Source: Elymus sibiricus (taxonomy: Eukaryota; Streptophyta; Magnoliopsida; Poales; Poaceae). Taken from it: a stretch of 64,000 nt of DNA. Shown here piece by piece: positions 11,477-21,779 of this stretch (the first letter of the stretch is position 1; the number at the start of each line of letters is the position of its first letter). The notes below the pieces were generated by a model. That model did not search any database, was not told the DNA's origin, and worked only from the letters and a program-made list of their open reading frames with translations. The stretch spans positions 370,017,220 to 370,081,219 of the forward strand of contig CM077671.1 of assembly GCA_039707655.1 (NCBI GenBank), read 5' to 3'. A program made the translations under genes and the position numbers.

Positions 11477-11751
11477 TGTAGGCGTATTTTTATTTTACTA
11501 GCGTTTTTCATTTGTATCGTATGAACTTCATGTGGTGTTTGGCTTATGTATGGTATGATCTATCGTTTTAATCATAGCGTTGCCTGCTCGCGCGACGTTT
11601 TTTGCAGCGCCTGCTGGAGCGGCTCGTGCGCGTTATATTTTACAGCGGCCGCTGGAGCTAGCGCTCGCCTGCACGCAAAAAATGGCTATTTCGGCGCTGT
11701 AAAGGCATTTTTTGCGCGCCGCGCGTTGCGCGCCTGTTGGAGATGCTCTTA

Positions 11752-12532
11752 GGTCGTCTGTTAGGTTGTTAGGTAAGGTGTAGGATCGTTTTCGCAATTG
11801 CTCAGCGCACCATCGATGTTGCCTAGATTATGGACGAACGAATGAAGCTCGTTATTCAGGCAGCAACATTCATAGATGTTATTCAGGCCTAGCTCATGTT
11901 GGTCCACAAGAGAGTTGTTTCAGAGTGATAATTTTGTCATTCGTTATGGTCCAATGTTAATCGGAGATAGAGAGAGGATGGAAAATCCAACCTACATCTA
12001 CAAGTGCAGCGACGTAGAGGCTCTATGGATGCTACGAACTCGAAGAGCATATTTTGCCAAGCTTGTGGAAGCAGTGGGCTACTACAATATAGCATCCATG
12101 GGAAGAACTAAGACTAGGTTTGTCCTAGCGCTAGAGGTGAACAAGTAATGTGGGGGGAGGGGGGGTCTAGATTACGCACCAACCTACGCCGGTCGATTTC
12201 TCTCTCTCGCCATCTTCGTTCAGATTTTTCCCGCATCGCCGCATACGCCATGCCCCCTCCCCCCTTTAGCGCTTGACTTAGTCCTGCTTGCTGGAAACGG
12301 CCGACTTGAGCATTCCTACCGAGTCAGACTCTGAGCGGCTTTAAAATTCGTGCGCGTATGAGCCGAACCTCGGTGTACGCCACCAACAGGTTTTTCTAGC
12401 ACCCACTATTTGAAGATGATGCAGGTTGCCAAACGCGTCTGTATCCCCTTGTGATTTCCTGCCCTTCCGGTTCCACTTAACGAATGGAAAATACAAAATA
12501 CTTGGGCTGGTAAAAGGTTGCAGGAGACAAAG
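11752..12532. other. Unassigned spacer between two TIR elements
   Basis: A 90-codon open frame (11876-12148) has no family I recognise. The rest is G-rich or C-rich intergenic sequence. I see no RNA gene or transposon end. Confidence 0.45.
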
Positions 12533-12802
12533 TAAGAGCAATTCCAACGACCCAAACAGACACGTGCACTGTTCGCTTTTCGTCCGTTTGGGTCGGCCGC
12601 GCGGACGTTGGTGTCCGTTTTTAAGTTTGGGTCGGCGCGTGCTCCCTGTCTGGCAGACGTAAATTTTGCGCACGAATTAAAAAATAAAAACGCAGGTCAA
12701 ATTTAACATAATTATACATTAAACATCGATCAGCCGCCGGTCAAAGTCCACTTAAACAACAATAAACGTAATTAAAAAAAGAAAAAACAATCGCGCGCTG
12801 CC

Positions 12803-13558
12803 CTAGGCATCGTCGTCATCCGGGCCGGTGAGGTTGGCCAGCTCCGGCGCCGGGCCAGCCTAGGGGAACGCCTCCTAGGCCCTGGTCGCGTCCTGCGCCG
12901 TCGGCGCCCCCGGCTGCACCGCCGCGCCGCGGACGCGCTCCTCCTCCTCCTTCTATGCCCAGCGCGCCTCCAGCTCCAACCGCCGCTCACCGTCCTGGCG
13001 CTCCTCCGCCAGCGCGCGCATCCTCCAGTGGTTGAGGTACGCCGCTTCCTCCTCCTTCACCTTGCGGTGTTCCTCCTCGATGGAGCGTTGCATGGCGGCC
13101 TCCAAGGAGGTCTGATAGGCGCGCTCCTCCTCCTCCTCTGGCATGACCTCCGGGGCAGCAGTGGGACGTCGTGGTTGCGCTGGACGTCGTGCCGGCGTTC
13201 CTCCTCTTGTTCAAAGCCGAATCGGATCTCCCAATTGAGAGAGTCTAACACGTAGGCAAGAAGCCGGCGCTGCTCCGGCGTCATGAGCTCGCGTCTACGG
13301 CGTACCTCCTCGGCGTGAGCCTGCGCCGACCGTGGCACCGCTGGCACAGGGATCCGTTGCGGATCCAAGTGCCATCCATGGGGCCAATTTACATCAGGGT
13401 ACGGCAGAGGCTGGCAATACTCCCAGTTGCGAGCGCGCCTGGTGCACCGGGATGTACAGTCTGTCCCGTTGGGCGGCGCCGCGCGGGGCAGCCCACGGCG
13501 GTGACGGCGTACGAGCGCGGGAGGAGCTGGCGCCAGGGGTGGCCTTCCACTTGCCCAT
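12803..13558 (-). pseudogene. Broken gene for an acidic coiled-coil protein in a TIR element
   Basis: Reading the minus strand, a start ATG at 13558 gives MGKWKATPG. A frame change near 13415 leads into a long block (DPQRIPVPAVPRSA; LLAYVLDSLNWEIRFGFEQE), a second change near 13150 leads into a Glu-rich helical block (13144-12953), then TAG at the end of that block, and a short acidic C-terminus GPDDDDA before TAG at 12803-12805. At least two frameshifts and three in-frame stops make it non-functional. Within the Glu-rich block, LEAAMQRSIEE (13073-13105) fits the ubiquitin-interacting-motif pattern (hydrophobic-x-x-A-x-x-x-S-x-x-E). I cannot name the family. Like the AP2 gene next door it is GC-rich, Arg/Glu-rich, acid-tailed and enclosed by Harbinger-type ends. 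Confidence 0.6.
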
Positions 13559-13744
13559 GAAGAAGCTCATGACGAGCGGACTGCGTGCGGGCTGCCTAGG
13601 GCTTTGGCTACGGTCTGGTCGCCGGCGAGGGAGCAGGTGTGGCCAGATGTGGGCGAGAAGGGAAGTGGATGACCCCCCTCCCCCGCGCGCACACTTGCAT
13701 TAAAAGGACGTCCACGCGACGTTTCCACCACTGCCAGGTGAGTG

Positions 13745-15330
13745 CCCCCCCCCCCCCCCCGTGTCGCGCCCCAGGCAACACCGGGGGCGCAGCCGCCGCG
13801 GCCCAAAGCCTCATCCTTGCCGGCTTCCCCTCGCCGCCGCTGCTGCACTGCGGCGGCGGCGGCCCCCTGCCTGCCGAAGGCCGCGCGGGGGAGGGTCCGT
13901 TTTCGGCTGGAGGCGTCGGGGGTGGCCTCACTCGACTAGGGCGTCGTTGGGCTGCCTGCCGGCGCAGGGATGCCGGGGCGGCAGCCCCGAGGCGCGGTGG
14001 CGGTGGGCTCCTTCCTCGCCGGGCGTGGTGGGGGAGGGCGCTGCGGGGACGTGATGGCGGCGGATCTAGCTTCCTCTCGCCCAGATCCGGCCGTGAAGGT
14101 CGTGGACGGCCAGCGCGGAGTGCTGGCTACCCGGGGCGTCTTCGGTGGTTGCTCTGCTCACGGATCCGTGGTGGCGGCGGTGTGATGTGGGTCAGGACGG
14201 CAGTGCGGCGGCACTGCATTTTGGTGGTTTTGGCATGCTGTCCATGGCTTCTTTTCGTGGGGTAGTGCGGTGGCGTGCTGCGTTCAGGAGGGTCGCTGGT
14301 CGCTCTGGGCCGTGCGGGCGGCAGAGTGGCGGCGCGTGATGCACGGGGCAGTGGCCTCCTCTGCAGTGGATCCGGCTAGCGGTGGCCGTTGGGGTGGCGG
14401 GCTGTTCTGTGGGCTTCAGGTCTTCTGCGGCTTCAAAGGTGGTCTTGCGGCGCCGGTGTGGATCTGATGGCCCTATAGGTGGTGGTTGGTGGCGGCGTTG
14501 CACACTTGGCTGCAGGGCTCGGGCGAGGACGGCCGGCTTGCTGCCGGAGGTGGTTGGCTGGGCGGACTGAGGCGACGATGGGTTTGGTGTGCTCCGGGCG
14601 AAAGTCTAGCTCGAACTCTGTTCGATGCCGGTGCCGGTGACGTTCTTGGATGCCGTTCCCTCCTTGGAGGCAGCATCGTGGAGCCCCTTCACCTCCCTCG
14701 TCTTCTCAGTCTCGGACTTCCGGGTGAAAACCCAAGTTCTAACTTTGGTTGGAGCGGGCGTCGGCGGCGTTTCTTCGTTGCTTCCCTCTTGGGGGCGTCG
14801 CCTTGGAGATCCGGTCTGTCGTCAGTGGCCCCCTCGGCTTTGTGGTGTCGACGTCGGCCAGGAGGGTGCGTGGCCTCGGGGCCGGCGTGGAAGTCGGAGC
14901 GGCGGCTCTGGAAACATCGCGTGCGTTTGGTGTTGGCTTCGGTTGCTTGGGCGACATGGCCTGCGGCTGGTCTGGTTCGCGGCCTCGGGGCCGGAGTGTA
15001 AGTCGGAGCGGCGGCTCCGGAAATTCTCGGGTGAGTAGGTGTTGGCCTTGGTCACTTGGGCGGCAGTGTCATCGACTAGTTTGGTGTGTGGCCTCGGGGC
15101 CGGTGTGGAAGTCGGAGCGGCAGCTCCGGAGTCCTCTGTAGAATTTTCGGGTGTCGCCTCTGGCCACTTGGGTGGCAGAGCCGTCGGCTCGGCTGGTGCG
15201 TAGCCTCGGGGCTGGCATGTGCGTGTCTCGCAAATGTATCGGTTTTCGGCCAGTTTTCCTTATTAACTGGCCAATTCTCTTCTTCTTAATGAAAAGGCAG
15301 AGCTCCTGCTGGTTTCTCGAAAAAAAAATG
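13745..15330 (+). mobile_element. Probable non-LTR (LINE/SINE-like) insertion ending in poly(A)
   Basis: The segment begins at a 16-base poly-C run (13745-13760) and ends with a short A-rich tail near 15321-15330, after TTAATGAAAAGGCAG. It is G-rich, has no intact reverse transcriptase or endonuclease frame, and interrupts the second TIR element. I could not find a clear target duplication, so the left boundary is uncertain. Confidence 0.4.
14872..15240 (+). repeat. Tandem repeat, about 110-bp unit, about four copies
   Basis: GGCCTCGGGGCCGG and the GAAGTCGGAGCGGCGGCTC block that follows it recur at 14872, 14981 and 15090, with a weaker start at 15202. The spacings are 109, 109 and 112 bp. 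The units are degenerate. Confidence 0.75.
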
Positions 15331-15581
15331 GCCACATTTGAGCAAGGGTGATGGTTGGGCAGCCCACGGGTGAGGCCGCGACGGGTACCGAGAGGACGCG
15401 CGCCGTGTCCGTTTCGTGTCCGTACGGACGTAAACCAGGCTTAAAATTGAGCCTGAAATGCGTCCAGACGAACAGCAAGCAAACATGGTTTGAATTTGGA
15501 TCCGCGCATTGGGCCGTTACTGTCCGTTTGAATCTAAACGGGAACACGGGCGAATAAAATGGACCGTTGGAGTTGCTCTAA

Positions 15582-16873
15582 CTGGTCGGCGACGGTTACT
15601 AGCGCTACAGCCCGGCGCCGTGTCGGCACGACGGGAGCTGGGTCGGCAGCGAACTGTCGCGTCATTATTGGTCACGACAAAAGGCAAAGGCATCTAGTAT
15701 CAATCGAGTCTCTGATGGCAGTCTGTCCCCGGTGTGTGCAGCAGCAACAGTGCTAGCCCGTCACAGCACTGAATGCACCTTGCCATCCGTCGCGTCAAGG
15801 TGCATCTGCACATGCCGTCAAGTGAAACATGAGCCGTGGGCGAAGTCGACAAAAAAGGACGCCATGGCCGGCGAGGGCTCGCCGGGACCTCGACAGCCGG
15901 AAAAGAGGAAGAACCTTGTCCGGTCAGACAACTGATATTCGGATAATATAGCATGCTTCTGTGTTAGTATGAGCTACCAGTACTACGTCTAATCCTTGTG
16001 AATCCGAGGAGAAAATCAGAGAGAGAACAACTCCCGCCCCTGTCTGGAATTAGCTGACGCTCAAACAGATGTAAGTATACGTATCATGCTTGGACTAGTC
16101 TGAGATGAGAAAAGCATCGTCGAATTATAATTTTTGCTCACTATGATGTGCTCAGTAGCATTAGGATGACGCTCTGCACGTCCGGTTTTGTGTTTCGAAA
16201 TTATTGTTGTGCTGGAGTTGTCTTGCTGGTTGACTAATCTGACCAAGATCAGGTCAAGTCTAGGTCAGGCTAGTCCAGGTCAGGCTCACCCATATTATCA
16301 TCTTCATGTTTCCAGTGGGTCCATGATTTTTTATTTTTTTATTTGAAACAAGTGGGTCCAAGATTCTGGGAGTTGTAGGTGCATCCAAATTCCCGTCGGC
16401 TCCACCTAATGATGAAAGGCAGAGGAGCCAGCGCCTCATCAGAGCAGCATTCACCTGCTCTGCTGCTGCATATCATATGCAGGGAAACTCTGCTGCCGCT
16501 GCTGCTGCCATGCCATGCCAAACCGCTCACTGAACTTTCACTGGAACTCACCCCTGGTCACCCATGCTTTGAAAATACAGCCACAGCTGCCTGCAGCTAA
16601 GAGGGAACAGGAGGGGCAGGACACAGCCCATCCCACACAAGCAGACGATGCCAACATGGATCAGTACAGGTGCACGAATTGAAGAAGGGAAACAAAACCA
16701 TACTGCTTAATACCAATCAATAACAGCCATATATTCTCCCTTGAGTATCAAACTATTTCTTGTCAAACATACATTTCCGATACATACTTGGGGCATGGAT
16801 AGGTTACCGGTTAAGGGGGAAAGCGCACGACCGTTGGTTGATTGCGGAGGGTGCTCAGGCGGGGATGTGGTTT
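15582..16873. other. 3' flank of TRAPPC2L, no gene seen
   Basis: This should contain the TRAPPC2L 3' UTR at its right end (transcription runs leftward from 16874). A short AGGTCAGG-type repeat cluster lies near 16250-16285. No open frame of recognised family was found. Confidence 0.5.
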
Positions 16874-19537
16874 TTAACCGACAGTCCCTGAGCCGAAGGA
16901 TTTCACTATGGTGCTCACCCTCGCCCCGAAGCTTCTCGAGGCGATCTTCTTCCCTGGGACGTGGAACGGGTTTGAGACGGCATCCACGTATGCGGCGTGG
17001 AACTTCCTGAAAAACTGATAAAATAGAGGATGACCATGAGAAGATTATCTAATTTTTACATCGCAAGGCAAGCATGAGCTACACTTCATATTGTGTAATA
17101 CATCCAGAAAGAGTCTGGAATTTAGGAGTGTCACTATAAAATTTACGTATCGTCTAGAACTTGTGGTTCTGACTTATTCAGAAGCTGGACTGAGAAAACC
17201 TGACACATTCCACGTCATAAAGTACAACTTGGTATGAACAGCAAACTCATCACAGAAGCAAGGAAACAGAGCGGAGATATTCTAATCAAATACTCCCTCC
17301 GTTTTACTCTGCGTATAAAATTTATTTGAAGTCAAACTACGTATAGTTGGACCAAATTTATCTTAAAAGATATCAACATCTACAATAAAAAAGTTACAGT
17401 ATATAATATGAAATTTAATTTCATGATACATCTAAGGATACTGATTTCATATCGTGAATGTGGATATTTTTTCTTATATAGTTGGTCAAACTTTATGAAG
17501 TTTGACTTCAGACAAATTTTATATGCAGACTAAACAGAAATGGAGGGAGTATATCTCGGTACTTGCGCTTTCCCATCGGATAAAAGAAGAGATACTCCAG
17601 GGATATTTATTCTGTAATTCTACTAAAATATGCTGCAAATAACAGTTTAAGAGCTTACATTTCGGGCATCCGCATCTTTCACATCAAGATCAGTCGTAAC
17701 CATTAAAAATTTGACCTTTGTGTTGGTCAAATAGCCATACCTGCATATGATAGATTGTCATAGTTCATGAACTGTTAGCAGTAAGTGTCTCCAGCACCAA
17801 TGATAAATTGGCAATGACGAGAAATATTAAAAAACAACTAGCACGGTTCAGATTATATTTTTCTCACTTGACGTTACTGCAGGATCTAATATAATCTTTC
17901 TTTTGACGCGTTAATATACTGTCATTACTTCAGTATATAATATACTGTCTTTACTGCAGGATCTAATATAATCTTTCTGAAATTGAGCTATACTGTCTTT
18001 ACTTCTTTCTGAATAATTCAGATAAAAAAAACTTGTGTGACTCTGTGTAAAGGCAAGTAACTGGATTTGAAACTTCAGTAACATCTCGACACAGACAGGC
18101 AGTAAATGAAAACTACTCCCTCCGTTCCAAATTACATTAAGTTCTAGCTTTGCCCCAAGTCAAACTTCTTAAAGTTTGACAAGGATTATATAAAAATATA
18201 TTAACATCACCAAATTAGTTTCAGTAGTTTTGTCATAAAATATATTTTCATACTCCCTCCGTTCCTAATTCGAACTGCCAAAACATCATATATTTAGGAA
18301 CAGAGGGAGTACTTAATATATTTCATGTTCTAGATAGTAGCATATTAATCTAAATACTTAATCAGACTTTAAAAAGTTTGACTTAGGACATAGCTAGAAC
18401 TTCAAGTAATCAGAAATAGAGAAGTAGGTGATAACCAAAACTGTGAAAGGACTTACACTTTGTAGTTCTCAGTCGGATATAGAAGACCCAAAAATGTCTC
18501 ATTCAGTGTAGGTGCGCTCCTTTTAGGATTGTTCACTGGTTAATGTATGTGAGCAGAAGTAAGATAGACGATACAAGGGATCCACAAACAATAATTACAA
18601 TGTCACTAGAATGAAGCTTTGATGGCTACAATCTAAATAGTTGACAAAGACCCGTGTGAATTAAGTCTAACTCTAGTGAGATGGATGCAACCATCGGGAC
18701 TCAGCTGGAACCGCTATAGCTTTATGCACATCGAAAACTTAGCAGAGCAGATTGCTAAAGTTAATTGCGATTTCTGTACCCATACAACATGGAATCTGTA
18801 ACTACTCCCGCTTACTTAACGTGGATCACTTGCCTAATCTGACATATAATCAACGTCCATTGACAGTTACAAACTAGATTTCGATGCATTTAACCAGGAT
18901 TTGACAGGAGATGAGTCAGATTTGAGCTATCTCCAGTTCATTTGAATTAAATTCAGTGAGATGGAAGCAACCACCACACTTATCAGGACTCATCTGGAAC
19001 CCCTACAGCTCTATGCACGCCGAAAGCTTTGCAAAGCAAGAACGCTGAAATTCATTGCAATTTTTGCATCCATAACCATGGTCACCTTTTACACTTTTAC
19101 TCAAGGTGGATCAGTTGTCTAATCTGACATATAATCAACAACCATTGACAGATACAACTAGATATCGATGACTTTAACCAATGGTTTGACATAAGATGGA
19201 ATCGAATTTGAGCTATCTCGGTGCATTTGACAGGAACAGATGCCTAGATCTAGATCGCCACGGGGGGTAATGCGCCTACCTCGCTCGTCGATGACGTCGA
19301 GGGAGCAGTGGACGACGTGGTGGAGCTTGAGGGCGTCGTCCGCCTCCGTGAAGCTCTGCAGGTACAGCGGGTTGTTCTGCAGCAAAGCGCCAGACGATCC
19401 GTTGAGGAGATCAGAGCTTTACTCCCGCCGGCGCCGGCGAGGAGACGAGATCGGGATTTCGGGATCTGGAGCGAGGGGGGCTGGGTGGGAGAGGTGGTCC
19501 TGACCTGGTGGCCGACGACGGCAACGCAGACGATCAT
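16874..19537 (-). CDS. TRAPPC2L: TRAPP complex subunit 2-like protein (sedlin family), five exons
   Basis: Coding exons on the minus strand are 19505-19537, 19280-19376, 18457-18535, 17659-17740 and 16874-17014, totalling 432 bp (143 residues plus TAA). All four introns have GT..AG ends (GTCAGG, GTAGGC, GTAAGT, GTAAGC donors) and reading phase is kept across each junction. The protein begins MIVCVAVVGHQ and continues NNPLYLQSF (exon 2), then NETFLGLLYPTENYK (exon 3), YGYLTNTKVKF (exon 4) and FFRKFHAAYVDAV...NPFHVPGKKI (exon 5). This matches the sedlin/longin fold of plant TRAPPC2L over its full usual length. TRAPP complexes act as Rab GTPase exchange factors and tethers in Golgi and vesicle traffic. 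It looks intact and is probably a working host gene. Introns 3 and 4 contain Stowaway MITEs. No clear TATA box is visible upstream; the 5' region is GC-rich. Confidence 0.93.
17293..17549. mobile_element. Stowaway MITE in TRAPPC2L intron 4
   Basis: The 257-bp element begins CTCCCTCCGTTTT and ends AAATGGAGGGAG, flanked by TA on both sides (17291-17292, 17550-17551). The internal halves are also partly inverted (GAAGTCAAACT / AGTTTGACTTC), giving a hairpin typical of Stowaway elements. Confidence 0.88.
18116..18421. mobile_element. Degenerate Stowaway MITE in TRAPPC2L intron 3
   Basis: The left end is CTCCCTCCGTTCC after TA. Inner arms are inverted copies (TTAAGTTCTAGCTTTG near 18139 against GCTAGAACTTCAAG near 18393; CTTAAAGTTTGAC against AAAAAGTTTGACTTAGG). 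The right terminus has decayed, so its limit is approximate. A smaller Stowaway lies inside it at 18253-18309. Confidence 0.7.
18253..18309. mobile_element. Short Stowaway-like MITE nested in the larger one
   Basis: This 57-bp element has ends CTCCCTCCGTTCCTAA and, inverted, CTCCCTCTGTTCCTAA, and TA on both sides (18251-18252, 18310-18311). It sits between the two arms of the outer element. Confidence 0.8.
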
Positions 19538-20489
19538 GTTTCCGCCGGGCGAGCTGGTCGGAGGCAGCTCTGCCGGCCGGCCGGCAGTTGACGCGGCGAC
19601 AGCGAGACGGAGGCGCGCGGCGGATCGACGGAGGCTATTCCCGGCTGGTTGTTGGACCGTGCGCGCGGGGAGTGGACGAACGAGGCCTATACTAGTAGAT
19701 CGGAGGGCCACTGTCTACCGGTGCTCGGACCCGCACCAATCTTGATGCACTCTGTTCAGGTTCAGGCTTCAGGCCTCCCATGAACATTTTTCAGTACATA
19801 AGTTCCAACTTCCAACACCAGACGAAGTATCAAATAAAAATAACTGGATCATACCACAGATATTTAACAAATTAATGAGCAGTACGTGGCAAAAAATAAT
19901 CATGTCACAGATATTGAACAAATTAAAGATTTGTGCATGAATTCCAATCATGCCATCACAGACCAAATGCCGATAACAGAGTGTGACATCACCAATCTTG
20001 AAAAGTCACAGAAATAAATCTACTTTGATTAATCATCATAGTGCTTATTCTGTTCTCAGCCTTCCTTTTTTTGTAGAAGTTACAAAATTCAGAGAATGAG
20101 TTGCCGCCTCTGAGTTCAGAGGATAACAAGAGTTCCTGCGTATGAAACTTTGTTGCAAGTGCAGGCGTCCATGACCTGACAAAAATCAAACAAGTGCAAT
20201 GGCACCAGACGGCAGAGTGACGTAATTTACGGCGTCGCCCCATTGCGGATGCCCTGGAAAGTGGACCTTGAATCCTGGACTGGATGTGGCAATCTCCCAG
20301 AGCACTTGCAATAAGACACCTATAAGAACAAGTGATATGATAAGTACAAGACAGAGTACAGGCACCCTATTCTATTCTGTTGCAGTATATACTCAAATTT
20401 TATTCTGTTGCAGCATATACTCAATCTGTTGCAAGGTGTTATCTTCTCACATGTAATGAGGGTGAATTTGATTACAGTCTTGTTAAATC

Positions 20490-20627
20490 TCAGTCGACTA
20501 AGACTTAGTTAAGTCCCAGTCGATGATATATTCGTGAGATCTTACATTGAGATTCGTGCAAAATTTCCCTTTTAATTTTTCCTTTTTCTTTCTTGGTTAA
20601 GACATGTTTAAGTCTCAGTCGACTAAG
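20490..20627. mobile_element. MITE-like inverted repeat
   Basis: The left arm TCTCAGTCGACTAAGACTTA and the right arm (minus strand TCTTAGTCGACTGAGACTTA) are imperfect inverted copies about 90 bp apart. No clear target duplication is visible, so the class is not assigned. Confidence 0.5.
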
Positions 20628-20696
20628 ACCTAGCCATACCCATTTCATAATTGACTATGATGACAGCAACTAAACCTAGTACAAATTTCTACAAAT

Positions 20697-20866
20697 CCTT
20701 CTGCATTTAGCCAGCAACCACACTGATAAACAGCATATGACAGTCCGAGTGGAACAGAATGTTATACAGAGAATGTGTATCCTACTGCATTTAGCAAGCA
20801 ACCATACTGTGATAAACAGCATATGGCAGGCCGCGTGGAATAGAATGTTATGTAGAGAATGTGTAT
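20697..20866. repeat. Tandem duplication, about 84-bp unit, two copies
   Basis: Two adjacent copies start TCCTTCTGCATTTAGCC and TCCTACTGCATTTAGCA and both end GAGAATGTGTAT. They differ by several substitutions and a 2-bp indel. Confidence 0.85.
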
Positions 20867-21779
20867 GTGCATGACCTTATAATTCGTCAATTCATTAAAA
20901 ACAAGTATAATCTGACTATTTTCAGTGTTTGTTCCACACCATGGTCGGCTCCGGTTGTCAGGCATCTGGACAACGTATGGATCTGAGACTGTGAATCTAA
21001 GGGTGTCTAAGCCGGGCCTGGCTCACAAACATGATTACATTTCCGTTGAGTTGCTGTATACGTGCTCCAGTTTCAGTAGTAATACAATTTGGGAACGCAG
21101 AGCTTCTTGATAAAAAAAATGTAAATTTTACTTGCATACTAGGTTACTGGGCAGTGAGCACACTATGCCTGCGAAGTAGGCTTGAGAACATTATGCAGTA
21201 ACAAGGTTCAAACAAAGGCTACAAATGAATCAAAGGGACAAATATGTCAGGCTGCCCCTGATATGCACTAGATGTTTATACACATGAAGGGCTTAAAATT
21301 TATTAATAGTCATTCCAAATGGTTTTGCTCAAAAGGCAGTTATGAGTCTATTACAATTACCTTCTATACTTTCTGATGCATTGACGCTAGGCACACTGGT
21401 GTTAAGAACTTATAAACCGTTAAAACAGAGTGTTTTAGCCTGTACACAAAAGAGATACAGATAACTACACTGTTGAGGTTGCTGGAACTGAATCCAGAAC
21501 ACTGCAAAAAAAAGAGGATTGGCTAGATATTCGAAACAGTGTATTAATTTTGTAACTTGTTCAAAGCAGAACAAATGAAGAACGGTAATCCACAAAAGAA
21601 AAGAAGCTACCAATTACATTGCAAAGTTACCAATCCCAATAGTCAGGATAGAAGAAGGGCATAATTCACAAAACCTCTCACAGCTAAACCAATCGTACAG
21701 TGCAGCAAAATTTGCATCTAATTTTGATTCCAACTAGGCGATGCTGAAGTCGTAGAGGGGGGGTCATTGGGCTCACAGC

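Larger units (their letters stand above)
10646..11748 (+). mobile_element. PIF/Harbinger-like TIR element carrying an AP2 gene
   Basis: Terminal inverted repeats are GAGCATGTCCAACAGTCGC (10646-10664) and, on the minus strand, GAGCATCTCCAACAGGCGC (11730-11748), 17 of 19 identical. Both sides carry TTA (10643-10645, 11749-11751), the 3-bp duplication typical of PIF/Harbinger. The end motif recurs inside the element: GCTCCAGCGGGCGC (10704-10717), GCGCCTGCTGGAGC (11607-11620) and GCGGCCGCTGGAGC (11645-11658). There is no transposase, so movement would need help in trans. The only gene is an intact AP2-domain ORF with its own TATA box. Confidence 0.8.
12536..15578 (-). mobile_element. Second PIF/Harbinger-like TIR element, with a broken gene and a nested insertion
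   Basis: The left end is GAGCAATTCCAACGACC (12536-12552) and the right end read on the minus strand is GAGCAACTCCAACGGTCC. TAA flanks both sides (12533-12535, 15579-15581), again a PIF/Harbinger-type duplication. Repeated GTCCGTTTG-like motifs lie under both ends (about 12580-12640 and 15405-15540). The cargo is a degenerate minus-strand gene (12803-13558). A GC-rich poly(A)-ended sequence (about 13745-15330) accounts for the large size. No transposase is visible. The strand given is that of the cargo gene. Confidence 0.7.
19538..21779. other. Region between TRAPPC2L and the DUF1279 gene
   Basis: The first 200 bp or so (19538-19740) are GC-rich and should hold the TRAPPC2L 5' UTR and promoter. 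The AT-rich remainder probably includes the DUF1279 gene 3' UTR near 21700, a MITE-like inverted repeat (20490-20627) and an 84-bp tandem duplication (20697-20866). No other coding frame is convincing. Confidence 0.5.

Noticed and set aside
11876..12148. 90-codon open frame between the two TIR elements
   Set aside because: No domain, start context or homologous family could be recognised; left as unassigned.
13639..14265. 208-codon Gly/Arg-rich open frame
   Set aside because: It spans a poly-C run and the junction of two elements, and several other frames are equally open; this is composition, not coding.
19250..19711. 153-codon minus-strand frame over TRAPPC2L exons 1-2
   Set aside because: It reads through intron 1 and out of frame in exon 2; the spliced model explains the region fully.
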